The notes below the pieces were generated by a model. That model saw nothing but the letters and a program-made list of their open reading frames with translations. It was not told where the DNA came from and searched no databases. Below, piece after piece: positions 26,801 to 35,745 of a stretch of DNA of 64,000 nucleotides. How positions within the stretch are numbered: position 1 is the stretch's first letter; each line of letters opens with the position of its first letter. The position numbers and the translations under genes are program-made. Source of the stretch: Methylotenera sp. RIFCSPLOWO2_02_FULL_45_14 (GTDB taxonomy: Bacteria; Pseudomonadota; Gammaproteobacteria; Burkholderiales; Methylophilaceae); NCBI GenBank assembly GCA_001803395.1, contig MHBU01000031.1, positions 166,167 through 230,166 of the forward strand. Direction: 5' to 3'.

Positions 26801-28882
26801 ATGCGTTTACCTTCCCCGCCTTTAAAACTACTCAATCGTGATATTAGCATCTTAGCGTTTAATGAACGCGTATTGAGCCTTGCACAAAATGCCGAATATC
26901 CCCTACTTGAGCGATTACGCTTTCTTTGTATCGTCTCTTCAAATCTTGATGAATTTTTTGAAGTGCGTGCCGCGCCGCATGTAGATGCAATGCGTGATGA
27001 TGAGAAACATACCGATATCAATGTGCAAAGTTATCAGGCGATTGCAGAGGCCGCACATGCGTTAGTCAATAAGCAATATCAAATTTTTAATACAGAGTTG
27101 ATGCCGGCACTTGCTGAGCAAGGCGTGCATTTAGTCTCGCATGGTGATCGTACCTTAGAGCAACGGCGCTGGGTGGCGCGTTATTTTGAATCCGATGTAC
27201 GCCCGCTGTTAGTGCCTGTTGCGCTTGATCCCTCACATCCTTTTCCACAGGTGGCTAATAAGTCACTTAATTTTATCGTGCTACTTGGCGGAAATGATGC
27301 GTTTGGTCGTAGTAACAATATCGCAATTGTGAGGGTACCTAGAGCGTTGCCACGCCTCATTAAATTGCCTAAAAACTTAAGTGCTAAGCAGCAAAAATTT
27401 ATTTCGTTATCAAGCGTGATTCGAGCGCACCTGGCAAGTTTATTTACCGGGCGAGACATGCTCAGTTTCTCGCAATTTAGAGTAACACGGCATTCAGATT
27501 TAGCGGTAGATGAAGAAGACGTCAAAAATTTACGTACCGCTTTAAGAAAAGGTCTTGTACAGCGTAATTTTGGTGAGGCGGTGCGTTTAGAAGTTTCGCA
27601 TAGTTGCGATGAAAAATTAGCCAGGCTTTTATTGCAACAGTTTGATTTGCCCAAGCAATCACTTTATCGCGTACAAGGCCCTGTGAATCTGGCGCGTTTG
27701 ATGCTACTGGCGGGTTTGGCGGAGGGCAACCATTTAAAATTTAAGCCGTATGAACCTAGAATCAGCCAGCAATTAGTACCCAATCAGTCATTTTTTACGC
27801 AGTTAAAACAGCGTGATATTTTAATTCATCAGCCGTATGAGAGCTTTGAATCGGTCATTGATTTTTTACATGAAGCCGTGCATGACCCTGATGTGCTATC
27901 TATTCAACAAACGATATATCGCACTGGTTCAGACCCGCGCATGCTTAAACTGTTACAAGAGGCGGTGCGGCGTGGCAAAGAGGTGATGGCAGTTGTAGAA
28001 CTAAAAGCCCGTTTTGATGAAGAGGCTAACATTAACTGGGCAGAGGCGCTTGAGTCCGTGGGTGCGCAGGTGGTGTATGGTATTGTGGGCCTTAAAACGC
28101 ATGCCAAAATGCTGTTAGTGATGCGCCGAGAAGATAAGCGTTTGAAATATTATGGGCATGTATCAACGGGCAATTACAATCCAGGAACAGCGCGACTTTA
28201 TACTGATGTCAGTATGCTTACGGCGGACATCCAAATAACCCGTGATATGGAGTATTTGTTCAGACATATTGCCAGCCAGGTTAAATTACCGCGTATGCAA
28301 AAACTATTGGTTGCGCCATTTAATTTACATCGGCAAATGCTCGCCAAAATCAGGGCGGCAGAGCTTGCTGCAAAGGCAGGTAAAACGGCACAGATTATCT
28401 TAAAAATGAATGCACTTACGGATGAAGCCTTAGTTAAAGGTTTGGTAAATGCAGGGCGTGCTGGCGTAGAGATTGATTTAATTGTGCGAGGTGCATGCAT
28501 CCTGCCTATTGACGCCCCTGGTTTGGATGGTCGTATTCGCGTTCGGTCTATTATAGGCAGGATATTAGAGCATTCACGTGTGTTTTATTTCAAAATTGAG
28601 CAAGAAGAAAACATGTGGTTATCCAGCGCAGACTGGATGAACCGCAATATGATGCGACGCGTTGAGATTGCATGGCCAATTGTGGATAGTGAAAATCGTG
28701 CCCGTATTTTGCAAGAGTGTTGTCAAATGTATTTGCAGGATAATCAGGATGCATGGCTACTAAACGCGGATGGCACCTATGTTTTGAGCGCACAATGCGC
28801 ATTACAGCCTAAATCAAAATCACATGAACAAACGCAAGCATTTAGCGCGCAACTGCAACTGATGCAAAAATATGCCGATTAA
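26801..28882 (+). CDS. ppk: Polyphosphate kinase 1
   Basis: This 693-residue enzyme makes polyphosphate from ATP. It starts with LLNRDISILAFNERVLSLA and FLCIVSSNLDEFFEVR. The two phospholipase-D-like catalytic domains include the autophosphorylated His in GLKTHAKMLLVMRRE (near residue 427) and a second His in RILEHSRVFYF. The ATG at 26801 is preferred to an upstream TTG. It is followed 21 bp later by sixA; ppx lies nearby on the opposite strand, so synthesis and breakdown genes cluster. Confidence 0.96.
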   Translation: MRLPSPPLKLLNRDISILAFNERVLSLAQNAEYPLLERLRFLCIVSSNLDEFFEVRAAPHVDAMRDDEKHTDINVQSYQAIAEAAHALVNKQYQIFNTELMPALAEQGVHLVSHGDRTLEQRRWVARYFESDVRPLLVPVALDPSHPFPQVANKSLNFIVLLGGNDAFGRSNNIAIVRVPRALPRLIKLPKNLSAKQQKFISLSSVIRAHLASLFTGRDMLSFSQFRVTRHSDLAVDEEDVKNLRTALRKGLVQRNFGEAVRLEVSHSCDEKLARLLLQQFDLPKQSLYRVQGPVNLARLMLLAGLAEGNHLKFKPYEPRISQQLVPNQSFFTQLKQRDILIHQPYESFESVIDFLHEAVHDPDVLSIQQTIYRTGSDPRMLKLLQEAVRRGKEVMAVVELKARFDEEANINWAEALESVGAQVVYGIVGLKTHAKMLLVMRREDKRLKYYGHVSTGNYNPGTARLYTDVSMLTADIQITRDMEYLFRHIASQVKLPRMQKLLVAPFNLHRQMLAKIRAAELAAKAGKTAQIILKMNALTDEALVKGLVNAGRAGVEIDLIVRGACILPIDAPGLDGRIRVRSIIGRILEHSRVFYFKIEQEENMWLSSADWMNRNMMRRVEIAWPIVDSENRARILQECCQMYLQDNQDAWLLNADGTYVLSAQCALQPKSKSHEQTQAFSAQLQLMQKYAD

Positions 28883-28903
28883 ACAATTTGGTAGGGAATA
28901 TGC

Positions 28904-29389
28904 ATGGCAAATCTAATCCTGTGGCGACATGCAGACGCTGAAGTTGAAAGCGCAAGTGGAAAAGACTGTGATCGCGCTTTAACTAAAAAAGGGCGTAAAG
29001 ATGCGGTAAAAATCGCCAAATGGCTTAATCAGCACCTGCCCGCCAATACCGAGATAATATGCAGCCCAGCACGACGATGCTTAGAGACTGCTGCCGCATT
29101 GCATGATCTGAATGGGGTTAAAATAAAAGTGGCGGAGTTTTTAAGCGTTGATAGTTCGGTTGAGCGTATTGCTAAAGAAGTCACAAATGCTGACAGCAGT
29201 AAAACGATATTATTGGTTGGGCACCAACCAAATCTAGGCATGCTAATCGCTAAATTACTGGGGTTGAGTGAAAGTACTTGTGTCGTTAAAAAGGGTGCTG
29301 CATGGTGGTTGCGTCAGCGATATATTGATGATGCCCAAAAAACGACACTGCAAACCTATTTATTTGCAGTGCAACACCCAGATATCTAA
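28904..29389 (+). CDS. sixA: Phosphohistidine phosphatase SixA
   Basis: This 161-residue protein of the histidine phosphatase superfamily has catalytic RHA (ILWRHADAE) at the N-terminus, CSPARRCLETA and the second His in LVGHQPNLGM. SixA acts on phosphohistidines, in E. coli on the PTS-Ntr phosphocarrier. It probably shares the ppk transcript. It converges with the lysine-rich gene 9 bp away. Confidence 0.9.
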   Translation: MANLILWRHADAEVESASGKDCDRALTKKGRKDAVKIAKWLNQHLPANTEIICSPARRCLETAAALHDLNGVKIKVAEFLSVDSSVERIAKEVTNADSSKTILLVGHQPNLGMLIAKLLGLSESTCVVKKGAAWWLRQRYIDDAQKTTLQTYLFAVQHPDI

Positions 29390-29398
29390 TCGTTCAAA

Positions 29399-29833
29399 TT
29401 ACTTCTTTTTAGGTCTGCCAGTTTTAATCGCCGGCACTTTGCTCAAGGCTGCTTTTAAAGCTGCATCTGTCATGGCCGTCAGGTGCATAATGCCCGCGCG
29501 GAGTAGCTCACTTTTTTTCACAGGCTGACCGAGTTTAGCTAGGCGGTCTTTTAAAACAGCAAACTGCGCGTATTCTGTTTTAGGAATCGTAAAGCTGTCG
29601 CGTTCCATTTTAAGTTTTGGTGTTTTTTCTTTTACAGGTTTTGCCACTTTTGTTTTATCAGTTTTAGGGCTAGCTACTTTTCTGGTTACAGCTTTAGTGG
29701 CTGCACTAGATGCAGCGGGGTTAGCCGTGACAGTTTTTGTCACAACGGTTTTGACTGTAACTGGCTTTGCTGGTTCAGATTTTTTAACTGGTGCATTTAA
29801 TGCAGCAGCTTGTATGGGGTTAATTTTTGACAT
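29399..29833 (-). CDS. Lysine/alanine-rich putative DNA-binding protein
   Basis: This 144-residue protein is not a named family that I can assign. Residues 15-75 are a low-complexity Lys/Ala/Val/Thr stretch like histone-H1-type tails (PAKPVTVKTVVTKTVTANP). Residues 78-125 form a more ordered segment (FTIPKTEYAQFAVLKDRLAK, then KKSELLRAGIMHL) that resembles a ribbon-helix-helix fold. The end, TGRPKKK, resembles an AT-hook. The start has AGGA seven bases upstream. A 37-bp palindrome lies just before the ribosome site, which fits autoregulation. Confidence 0.7.
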   Translation of the reverse strand: MSKINPIQAAALNAPVKKSEPAKPVTVKTVVTKTVTANPAASSAATKAVTRKVASPKTDKTKVAKPVKEKTPKLKMERDSFTIPKTEYAQFAVLKDRLAKLGQPVKKSELLRAGIMHLTAMTDAALKAALSKVPAIKTGRPKKK

Positions 29834-29843
29834 GATTGCATCC

Positions 29844-29880
29844 TAATTAAACGGTATAAACAGTTTATACCGTTTAATTA
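29844..29880. promoter_or_regulatory. 37-bp perfect palindrome, candidate operator
   Basis: TAATTAAACGGTATAAAC (29844-29861) and its exact reverse complement (29863-29880) surround one central base. It lies about 10 bp upstream of the lysine-rich gene's start, directly before its ribosome site. It could be an operator, or an mRNA hairpin that blocks translation. Confidence 0.6.
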
Positions 29881-30044
29881 GCATTGCAAATGAAATATTT
29901 ATGACAATTTAAGTACATGACTTTTGCGATTGAGTTTATGCTTTGTAATAGTGACAGCATTATCTGATTGATTCGAAAAACTAATGCAAGATTAGGTTTC
30001 TTGTTAGTTGATGATTATGAATCATAATTTTCGACCCCTATGCA

Positions 30045-30221
30045 CTAAATTTTCTTGCCACCAGGTCCTGCAAAAAACCAAATAATCATGCCTGCAACAG
30101 GGAATATCAGGACACAAAGAATCCACAGTATTTTCTCAGTACCAGATGCTGAACTTTGTATTATTTTGATAATTGCAAATATATCAAGCACAAGAACGAG
30201 CAAACCAATGATGGAATACAT
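30045..30221 (-). CDS. Small PLDc_N-domain membrane protein
   Basis: This 58-residue protein has two membrane segments (IIGLLVLVLDIFAIIKII and ILWILCVLIFPVAGMIIWFF) joined by SSASGTEK and ending AGPGGKKI. The spacing and the KILWILCVLIFPVAG...WFFAGP pattern fit the PLDc_N family of small membrane proteins, named for the N-terminus of cardiolipin synthases. A strong ribosome site, AAGGGGAAATAAA, precedes the ATG at 30221. It lies alone in an otherwise empty 600-bp gap and is below many annotation length limits. Function unknown. Confidence 0.8.
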   Translation of the reverse strand: MYSIIGLLVLVLDIFAIIKIIQSSASGTEKILWILCVLIFPVAGMIIWFFAGPGGKKI

Positions 30222-30432
30222 TTTATTTCCCCTTTGTCTATATGTATATTAGTTGTAAATTTCGATCATACCAGCTTAAACGCAATTTTAATGGCTGTAT
30301 TTGGCCCAGAGATGCATGGTTACTTTCAAATCAAGTTTCTTAAAAGCTGGCGTTCACCAATTCAAAATAACAAATCAATATAAATAGTGATTTCTGGCCA
30401 AATCAACAATGAAAATCATATAGCTAAATCGG

Positions 30433-31953
30433 TTAAATACTAGCCGTTTCAAAACGCCAAGCTGTTTTTTGCCAAGCAAGCGTTTCTTCATCTAGTAAAT
30501 AATTTGATTGCGGGTATTTTTCTGTCCAGGATTTTGCTACTGACAGCACAATTGTATTGTTTGCGATGAGCAGTTGCATGCCACGCAAATTAGGCGTTTG
30601 TCGTGCGTGGCATAAAATAACCGCTAGGCGCAAACATATCAGTTGCATGATAAAAATACGGTCAGAAAAATCAGCCTCTAATCGCTTTAATTTGCCGCGA
30701 TGTCCTAATATCAACAAGCTCAGGCGATGAAGTTCACTTTGAGCGAACCCAGGTGGCTCGGTATGCTCCAGTATGTATGCGCCATGCAAATGTGCGTCTA
30801 TGGGTGAAATAAAGCTGCCTATTTCATGCAATAAAGCCGCCCAGCGTAATTTTCTGGCATGCGGTCGACGTTCACTTGCTGCAAAATTGACATCTTCACT
30901 AATTTTTTCAAATAGCTTTTCTGCAACCTCTGCTACTGTATTGGCTTGATTTTCATCCACGTCAAATTTGCGCGCTAAATGTTGCACGGAAGCATTTCTT
31001 AAATCCAGTATGTCGTCTTCGCGCGCTAGCATGTCATAAAGCAAGCCGTGTCTTAATGCACCTTTTGCCACATGTAGTGTTTCAATTTTCAAAAACTCAA
31101 ACACGGCTATCAGGATAGATAGCCCGCCACCAATCACTGGTTTGCGGTCTTCTTTTAGGCTATCAAGACGCAGTTTGTCAGCATAGCGTGCGCGCAGCAG
31201 TTCTTCACGTAGCCAGTACAAATCTTGCTTAGTCACCATGTCCACAGGTCTGCCGTATTGCACTAAAACATCGGCTACTGCGCCCACCGTGCCAGAGGCA
31301 CCATAGGCAACATCCCATTGATTATGATTGAAATTGGAACCTAAGGTTTCAAAGATGGATTCAGCCGCAAGCTCCGCACGAGAGAAAGCCTTTTCGGTAA
31401 ACTCACCTGTAGCGAAATGTTTAAGTGACCATGCAACAGAACCTACGTGCAATGAGGCGGTGTGCTGCGCTTCAAAACCATGACCCAAAATAAATTCAGT
31501 AGAGCGACCACCGATATCAATCACCAGTCTTTTTTCATTGGATTGAGGCAGAAACCGATTGACGCCTTGGTAAATGAGCCGTGCTTCTTCTACACCTGAA
31601 ATCACTTCTACATCAAAGCCTAATGCCTTTTTAGCCAGTTTAAGAAATGCATCGCGGTTATTGGCCTCACGCAACGTTTGTGTTGCTACGGCGCGTACGT
31701 GAGAGGCATCAAAACCTTGCAAGCTCTCACCAAATCTAGCTAAACAGCGAACACCGCGCTCTATGGCTTCGGGTGTAAGGTTGTGATCTTCATCTAAATC
31801 CCCACCTTGGCGCACCGCTTCTTTTAAGTACTCCACACGCTGGATATGGCCGCTATCCAAGCGACCAATTTCAAGTCTAAAGCTATTGGAGCCTAGGTCA
31901 ACTGCGGCGAGTAAAGCTTTGTCAACAGGTGGTTTGGTTGAATTAGTTTGCAT
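30433..31953 (-). CDS. ppx: Exopolyphosphatase
   Basis: This 506-residue protein of the Ppx/GppA family has the actin-like phosphate loop LAAVDLGSNSFRLEIGRL at the N-terminus and the second loop VIDIGGRSTEFILG near residue 145. A C-terminal HD-like helical domain follows (LRWAALLHEIGSFISPIDAH). It releases phosphate from polyphosphate ends; a guanosine-pentaphosphatase role cannot be excluded. It is transcribed away from htpG and lies 1.5 kb from sixA. Confidence 0.93.
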   Translation of the reverse strand: MQTNSTKPPVDKALLAAVDLGSNSFRLEIGRLDSGHIQRVEYLKEAVRQGGDLDEDHNLTPEAIERGVRCLARFGESLQGFDASHVRAVATQTLREANNRDAFLKLAKKALGFDVEVISGVEEARLIYQGVNRFLPQSNEKRLVIDIGGRSTEFILGHGFEAQHTASLHVGSVAWSLKHFATGEFTEKAFSRAELAAESIFETLGSNFNHNQWDVAYGASGTVGAVADVLVQYGRPVDMVTKQDLYWLREELLRARYADKLRLDSLKEDRKPVIGGGLSILIAVFEFLKIETLHVAKGALRHGLLYDMLAREDDILDLRNASVQHLARKFDVDENQANTVAEVAEKLFEKISEDVNFAASERRPHARKLRWAALLHEIGSFISPIDAHLHGAYILEHTEPPGFAQSELHRLSLLILGHRGKLKRLEADFSDRIFIMQLICLRLAVILCHARQTPNLRGMQLLIANNTIVLSVAKSWTEKYPQSNYLLDEETLAWQKTAWRFETASI

Positions 31954-32087
31954 GATTTAAGGGCTTTTATTGAGTATTTTAAAAACAGTATTATTGTTTA
32001 TTGTGTAATTATAGTTTGAAAGTTTGATGACGATGCCAAATATAATTGGCTAAATACGAAGCTAATCGCTGGTTTAGTTGTTTCATG

Positions 32088-32115
32088 CTTGAAAAACTTA
32101 AGATGATCCCCACAT
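32088..32115 (+). promoter_or_regulatory. Sigma-32 heat-shock promoter of htpG
   Basis: CTTGAAA (32088-32094), a 13-bp spacer and CCCCACAT (32108-32115) match the heat-shock consensus CTTGAAA-N13-17-CCCCATNT with one mismatch. It is about 42 bp before the htpG start. Confidence 0.8.
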
Positions 32116-32156
32116 AGTTTTTATTGTTATTTTCCCCAACATCAGGAGCTTAATCT

Positions 32157-34058
32157 ATGTCCGCAGAGACTGCACAAAAAGAGACTCAACCCAAAGAATC
32201 AATGGCTTTTCAGGCAGAGGTCAAACAGCTGCTGCAATTGATGATTCACTCACTGTATAGCAACAAAGAGATTGTGTTACGTGAGTTGATTTCCAATGCA
32301 TCAGATGCCGCCGATAAATTACGTTTTGAAGGTTTATCAAACGGCGCATTGTATGAAAACGATAGTGAGCTAAAAATCCGCATTGCGTTTGATAAAGCCG
32401 CACGCACGGTTTCTATTTCAGATAACGGTATTGGTATGAGCCGCGATGAGGTGATTGTCAATATCGGTACCATTGCAAAGTCCGGCACTAAAGAGTTTTT
32501 TAATGCACTTTCCGGTGACCAGGTAAAAGATGCGAATTTGATCGGTCAGTTTGGTGTGGGTTTTTATTCAGCGTTTATCATTGCCGATAAAGTAACCCTG
32601 ACTACTCGTCGCGCAGGGGTTGCTGAAGCAGTGCGTTGGGAATCATCAGGCGAGGGCGATTACACAATAGAAGCTGCTGATAAAGCAACGCGCGGTACTG
32701 AAGTTGTATTGCATTTGCGTGAAGGTGAAGATGAATTTTTAAGTGATTGGAAGCTTAAATCGATCATCCGTAAGTATTCAGACCATATTACTTTGCCTAT
32801 CGTGATGAAGAAGTCTGAATGGAAAGACGGTACTGAAGTGGCTACCGATGAAGATGAAACCGTGAATAAGGCTTCTGCATTGTGGGCGCGTAATAAAAAT
32901 GATATTTCTGAGGAGGAATATCAAGAGTTTTATAAGCACGTTTCACATGACTTTGAAAACCCGCTGGCTTATACCCACAGTCGTGTTGAAGGTAAGCAAG
33001 AATATATTTCATTGCTTTATATCCCTAGCAAGGCACCGTTTGATTTGTATGACCGTGAGCGTCGTCATGGTATTAAGCTTTATGTAAAACGCGTGTTTAT
33101 TATGGAAGACGCTGAAAAGCTGATGCCACAATATCTGCGTTTTGTGCGTGGCGTGATTGATACGTCTGATTTGCCGTTAAATGTGTCACGTGAGATTTTG
33201 CAATCTAGCCGTGATGTAGAGGCGATTAAAGCAGGCTCCGTGAAAAAAGTATTAGGTCTGCTAGAAGATATGGCGGAAAACAAGCCCGAAGATTACGCTA
33301 AATTCTACAAAGAGTTTGGCCGCGTATTAAAAGAAGGCCCAGGCGAAGATTTTGCTAATAAAGAAAAAATCGCGGCGTTATTGCGCTTTGCTTCTACGAA
33401 GGCTGATACAGACGCACAGGATGTGTCACTTAAAGGCTACGTTGCGCGTATGCAGCCAGAACAGGATGTGATTTATTACATTACCGCTGATAGCTTTGCT
33501 GCGGCACAACATAGCCCGCATTTGGAAATCTTCCGTAAAAAGGGTATTGAAGTGTTGCTGATGAGCGACCGAGTGGACGAGTGGTTATTGGGTAGCTTGA
33601 CTGAGTTTGAAGGTAAGAAATTACAATCAATTGCCAAAGGTGACTTGGATTTAGGCAAGCTGGAATCTGACACTGAAAAAGAGATTCAAAAGAAAATTGA
33701 AGAAGAAGCCAAATCATTAGTGGAAAGAATCAAGCAAACATTGGGTAGCCAAGTAAAAGATGTGCGTGTGACCCATCGTTTAACAGATTCTCCAGCGTGT
33801 TTAGTGAGTGATGCACAAGATTTGTCAGGTAATTTAGCACGTATGTTAAAGGCCGCAGGTCAAAATGCGCCAGAGGCTAAGCCTATCCTGGAAATTAACC
33901 CAGCGCACAAGTTGGTGAAACGCCTTGAAAGTGAAACTGCGGATGATTTATTTGGTGATTTAGCGTATGTGCTGTTTGATCAAGCCTTACTGGCTGAAGG
34001 TGGTACGCTGGATGACCCTGCCAGCTTTGTTAAACGTATGAATAGCTTGATTAGTTAA
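32157..34058 (+). CDS. htpG: Molecular chaperone HtpG (Hsp90)
   Basis: The 633-residue Hsp90 begins with the GHKL ATPase domain: [24 protein letters not shown] and [11 protein letters not shown]. The middle domain contains [13 protein letters not shown] with the catalytic Arg downstream, and a C-terminal dimerisation domain follows. It assists protein folding under heat stress, consistent with the sigma-32 promoter just upstream. The ribosome site CAGGAG precedes the ATG. A terminator follows at 34074. Confidence 0.97.
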   Translation: MSAETAQKETQPKESMAFQAEVKQLLQLMIHSLYSNKEIVLRELISNASDAADKLRFEGLSNGALYENDSELKIRIAFDKAARTVSISDNGIGMSRDEVIVNIGTIAKSGTKEFFNALSGDQVKDANLIGQFGVGFYSAFIIADKVTLTTRRAGVAEAVRWESSGEGDYTIEAADKATRGTEVVLHLREGEDEFLSDWKLKSIIRKYSDHITLPIVMKKSEWKDGTEVATDEDETVNKASALWARNKNDISEEEYQEFYKHVSHDFENPLAYTHSRVEGKQEYISLLYIPSKAPFDLYDRERRHGIKLYVKRVFIMEDAEKLMPQYLRFVRGVIDTSDLPLNVSREILQSSRDVEAIKAGSVKKVLGLLEDMAENKPEDYAKFYKEFGRVLKEGPGEDFANKEKIAALLRFASTKADTDAQDVSLKGYVARMQPEQDVIYYITADSFAAAQHSPHLEIFRKKGIEVLLMSDRVDEWLLGSLTEFEGKKLQSIAKGDLDLGKLESDTEKEIQKKIEEEAKSLVERIKQTLGSQVKDVRVTHRLTDSPACLVSDAQDLSGNLARMLKAAGQNAPEAKPILEINPAHKLVKRLESETADDLFGDLAYVLFDQALLAEGGTLDDPASFVKRMNSLIS

Positions 34059-34073
34059 CTATTAAGTTCGGTA

Positions 34074-34106
34074 AAAAAACCGCCTTGCGTGAGCTTGGCG
34101 GTTTTT
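34074..34106 (+). terminator. Terminator of htpG
   Basis: AAAAAACCGCC (loop TTGCGTGAGCTT) GGCGGTTTTT lies 16 bp after the htpG stop. It is symmetrical and may also serve from the other side. Confidence 0.85.
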
Positions 34107-34202
34107 GCATTTTTGCACAAAGAGACATTTTTCTTGCGTGACAATTTAAGTAAGCTGACTTCTTTTTGAAGTAAACTCAAAAGGCTCAACGCGTTACATG
34201 GA

Positions 34203-34496
34203 CTATAAATTTGGCTTGTTAAACATTTTCATATCCTGTGATAAATGTTTACTGATAACAGCAGGCAGCATTTTGGGCGATTTAATGCGCAATTGTTTAT
34301 TGATATTCATCCTGGCAAATACCACTTCAATATCTTTGGCGCTTACGCCAAATACCTCTGCAAGAAATTTAACCATATGATCAGTGGCTCTGCCTGCCAC
34401 CGGGGCAGTGGTGACACTTACTTTGAGTTGATTGCCTTTTGGTTTGCCAATAGCATTCAGCTTTGCGCTAGGGGTGCTGAGAATATTGAGTACCAA
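34203..34496 (-). CDS. DUF167 (YggU) family protein with unclear start
   Basis: The sequence STPSAKLNAIGKPKGNQLKV, TTAPVAGRATDHMVKFLAE and LRIKSPK is that of the DUF167/YggU family. The listed start is TTG at 34496. Similarity to the family extends upstream of it (SFCAWDDETLVLNI), but that stretch has no ATG, GTG or TTG before an in-frame TAA about 15 codons up. Either the TTG is used, with GGGA ten bases upstream, or the true start has been lost and the gene is decaying. The role of the family is not established. Confidence 0.65.
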   Translation of the reverse strand: MVLNILSTPSAKLNAIGKPKGNQLKVSVTTAPVAGRATDHMVKFLAEVFGVSAKDIEVVFARMNINKQLRIKSPKMLPAVISKHLSQDMKMFNKPNL

Positions 34497-34538
34497 TGTT
34501 TCATCATCCCAAGCACAGAAAGATTTTATGACTAATTT

Positions 34539-34738
34539 TTAGGGGGTTAAATCAGCATGCAAATTAGAGGTTGTGTTTTTAGCTTTGGCTTCATTAGACT
34601 TTTTATTCATAAGTTAGCTCCAAATGTTTGCTCCCATTCAGAATGAGTAGTATGTGTTTTTAGGCGCTGCATGATTTTTAGATGACGTTTTTTGAATTGT
34701 TCTTGGAAATCTTTGAGTCGAATTGCAGGGTTTGTCAT
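34539..34738 (-). other. Gap with two overlapping small ORFs
   Basis: On the minus strand an ATG at 34738 opens 43 codons (MTNPAIRLKDFQEQFKKRHL...) to a stop at 34607. A second ATG overlaps that stop (ATGA) and opens 23 codons to 34539. The first is basic and hydrophilic. The start has no clear ribosome site. No family was recognised; either could be real or chance. Nothing else was seen between 34497 and 34798. Confidence 0.3.
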
Positions 34739-34798
34739 ATTTTAATCGTGATAAAATCTAGTGGTAGTTAAATTAGTCAACCAAAACAAGGTGATTCT

Positions 34799-35152
34799 GT
34801 GACCAAAAATAGTCAAGTCATTCGATTTTTTCGCACACGTATTCCTACCTTTGAATGTACGCCAGGCTGCCATGACTGCTGTGGACCTGTAACAGCCTCT
34901 TCAGAAGAAATATCCAGACTGCCAGTAAAAAGCGATTTAGAGCATGATCAGGCGCTGGCAGAGTTAAGCTGCCCATATCTGGGTAAGCATGGATGCCAGG
35001 TTTATGGCGAGCGCCCCTTGATTTGTCGTTTGTTTGGAACCACACCTCATTTGCCTTGCCCAAACGGCAGAAGACCCACGGTCATGATTGAGCCGGAAAT
35101 AGAGCGCAAAATCCACTGCTTTCTTGCTGAAACGCGCCAAGTGTTGCTTTAA
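34799..35152 (+). CDS. YkgJ-type cysteine-cluster protein
   Basis: The 117-residue protein has FECTPGCHDCCG near residue 18, LSCPYLGKHGCQVYGERPLIC near 62 and later cysteines. This is the pattern of the YkgJ/CxxCxxCC zinc- or iron-binding family. The start is GTG at 34799 with AAGGTG upstream. Molecular role is not established. It stands alone between small unrecognised ORFs. Confidence 0.85.
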   Translation: MTKNSQVIRFFRTRIPTFECTPGCHDCCGPVTASSEEISRLPVKSDLEHDQALAELSCPYLGKHGCQVYGERPLICRLFGTTPHLPCPNGRRPTVMIEPEIERKIHCFLAETRQVLL

Positions 35153-35493
35153 TACGCGAACCTAAAATCGGTTAAATTGATTTCCAGCTGTTATATTTGC
35201 CCACACATTAACGCAAACTGTAATCAAACAAATTCTCTCGTTGTTCGAAGCTGCAAGCCTCCTAAAATTGTTGAGCAATCACGTTATTGCGTTTCACTAA
35301 GCGGTGTATTTTTTGAATATCTTCGCTTTTAATTGCACGGGCGGCGGCACTCACTAATCGAGTACCAATGCTTTGGGGGTGTCCGTTTGCCGCACATCAA
35401 TATTGCCAGCGACTTCCCATAGTTTGATTAGCTTAGGATAGTCTCTTTCACGTATTGAATCTAAAACAACCGGTTGCCTCATCGTCCATTCAC
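35153..35493 (-). pseudogene. Remnant downstream of the RHH gene
   Basis: On the minus strand an ATG at 35482 opens 42 codons (MRQPVVLDSIRERDYPKLIK...) that resemble the start of a GNAT acetyltransferase (the ERDYPKLIKLWE pattern) and stop at 35354. A second open stretch in another frame follows to about 35265 (SIGTRLVSAAARAIKSEDIQ...). The two may be pieces of one frameshifted gene or of unrelated decayed genes. The remainder to 35153 shows nothing. Confidence 0.35.
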
Positions 35494-35673
35494 TTAGTTA
35501 TTAAGCGGCATGCGGGCAATTTGTTCAGGACTGCCATATTGTTGAACGTAATCCCGAATCATCTGACGCACGACTTGTGATGGCGTCAAATCACGTAATG
35601 TACAGATTTCATCAAATATCTGCTTTTTAGTTGGGTCAATTAACAATGTGAGTCGGGCAGTGCGATTTTCCAT
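35494..35673 (-). CDS. Small ribbon-helix-helix (CopG-like) protein
   Basis: The 59-residue product MENRTARLTLLIDPTKKQIF... has a short beta strand (TARLTLLID) followed by two helices (PTKKQIFDEICTLR; TPSQVVRQMIRDYVQQYG). This is the ribbon-helix-helix arrangement of CopG-like repressors and type II antitoxins. No strong ribosome site is visible. The stretch just downstream looks like a decayed partner gene, so this may be an orphaned antitoxin. Confidence 0.6.
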   Translation of the reverse strand: MENRTARLTLLIDPTKKQIFDEICTLRDLTPSQVVRQMIRDYVQQYGSPEQIARMPLNN

Positions 35674-35745
35674 AAGGTTGCTTTCATTTAATGTTAATCT
35701 TATGTTAATATAATTAACGCTTAATCACAAACTTAATTTTTAATC

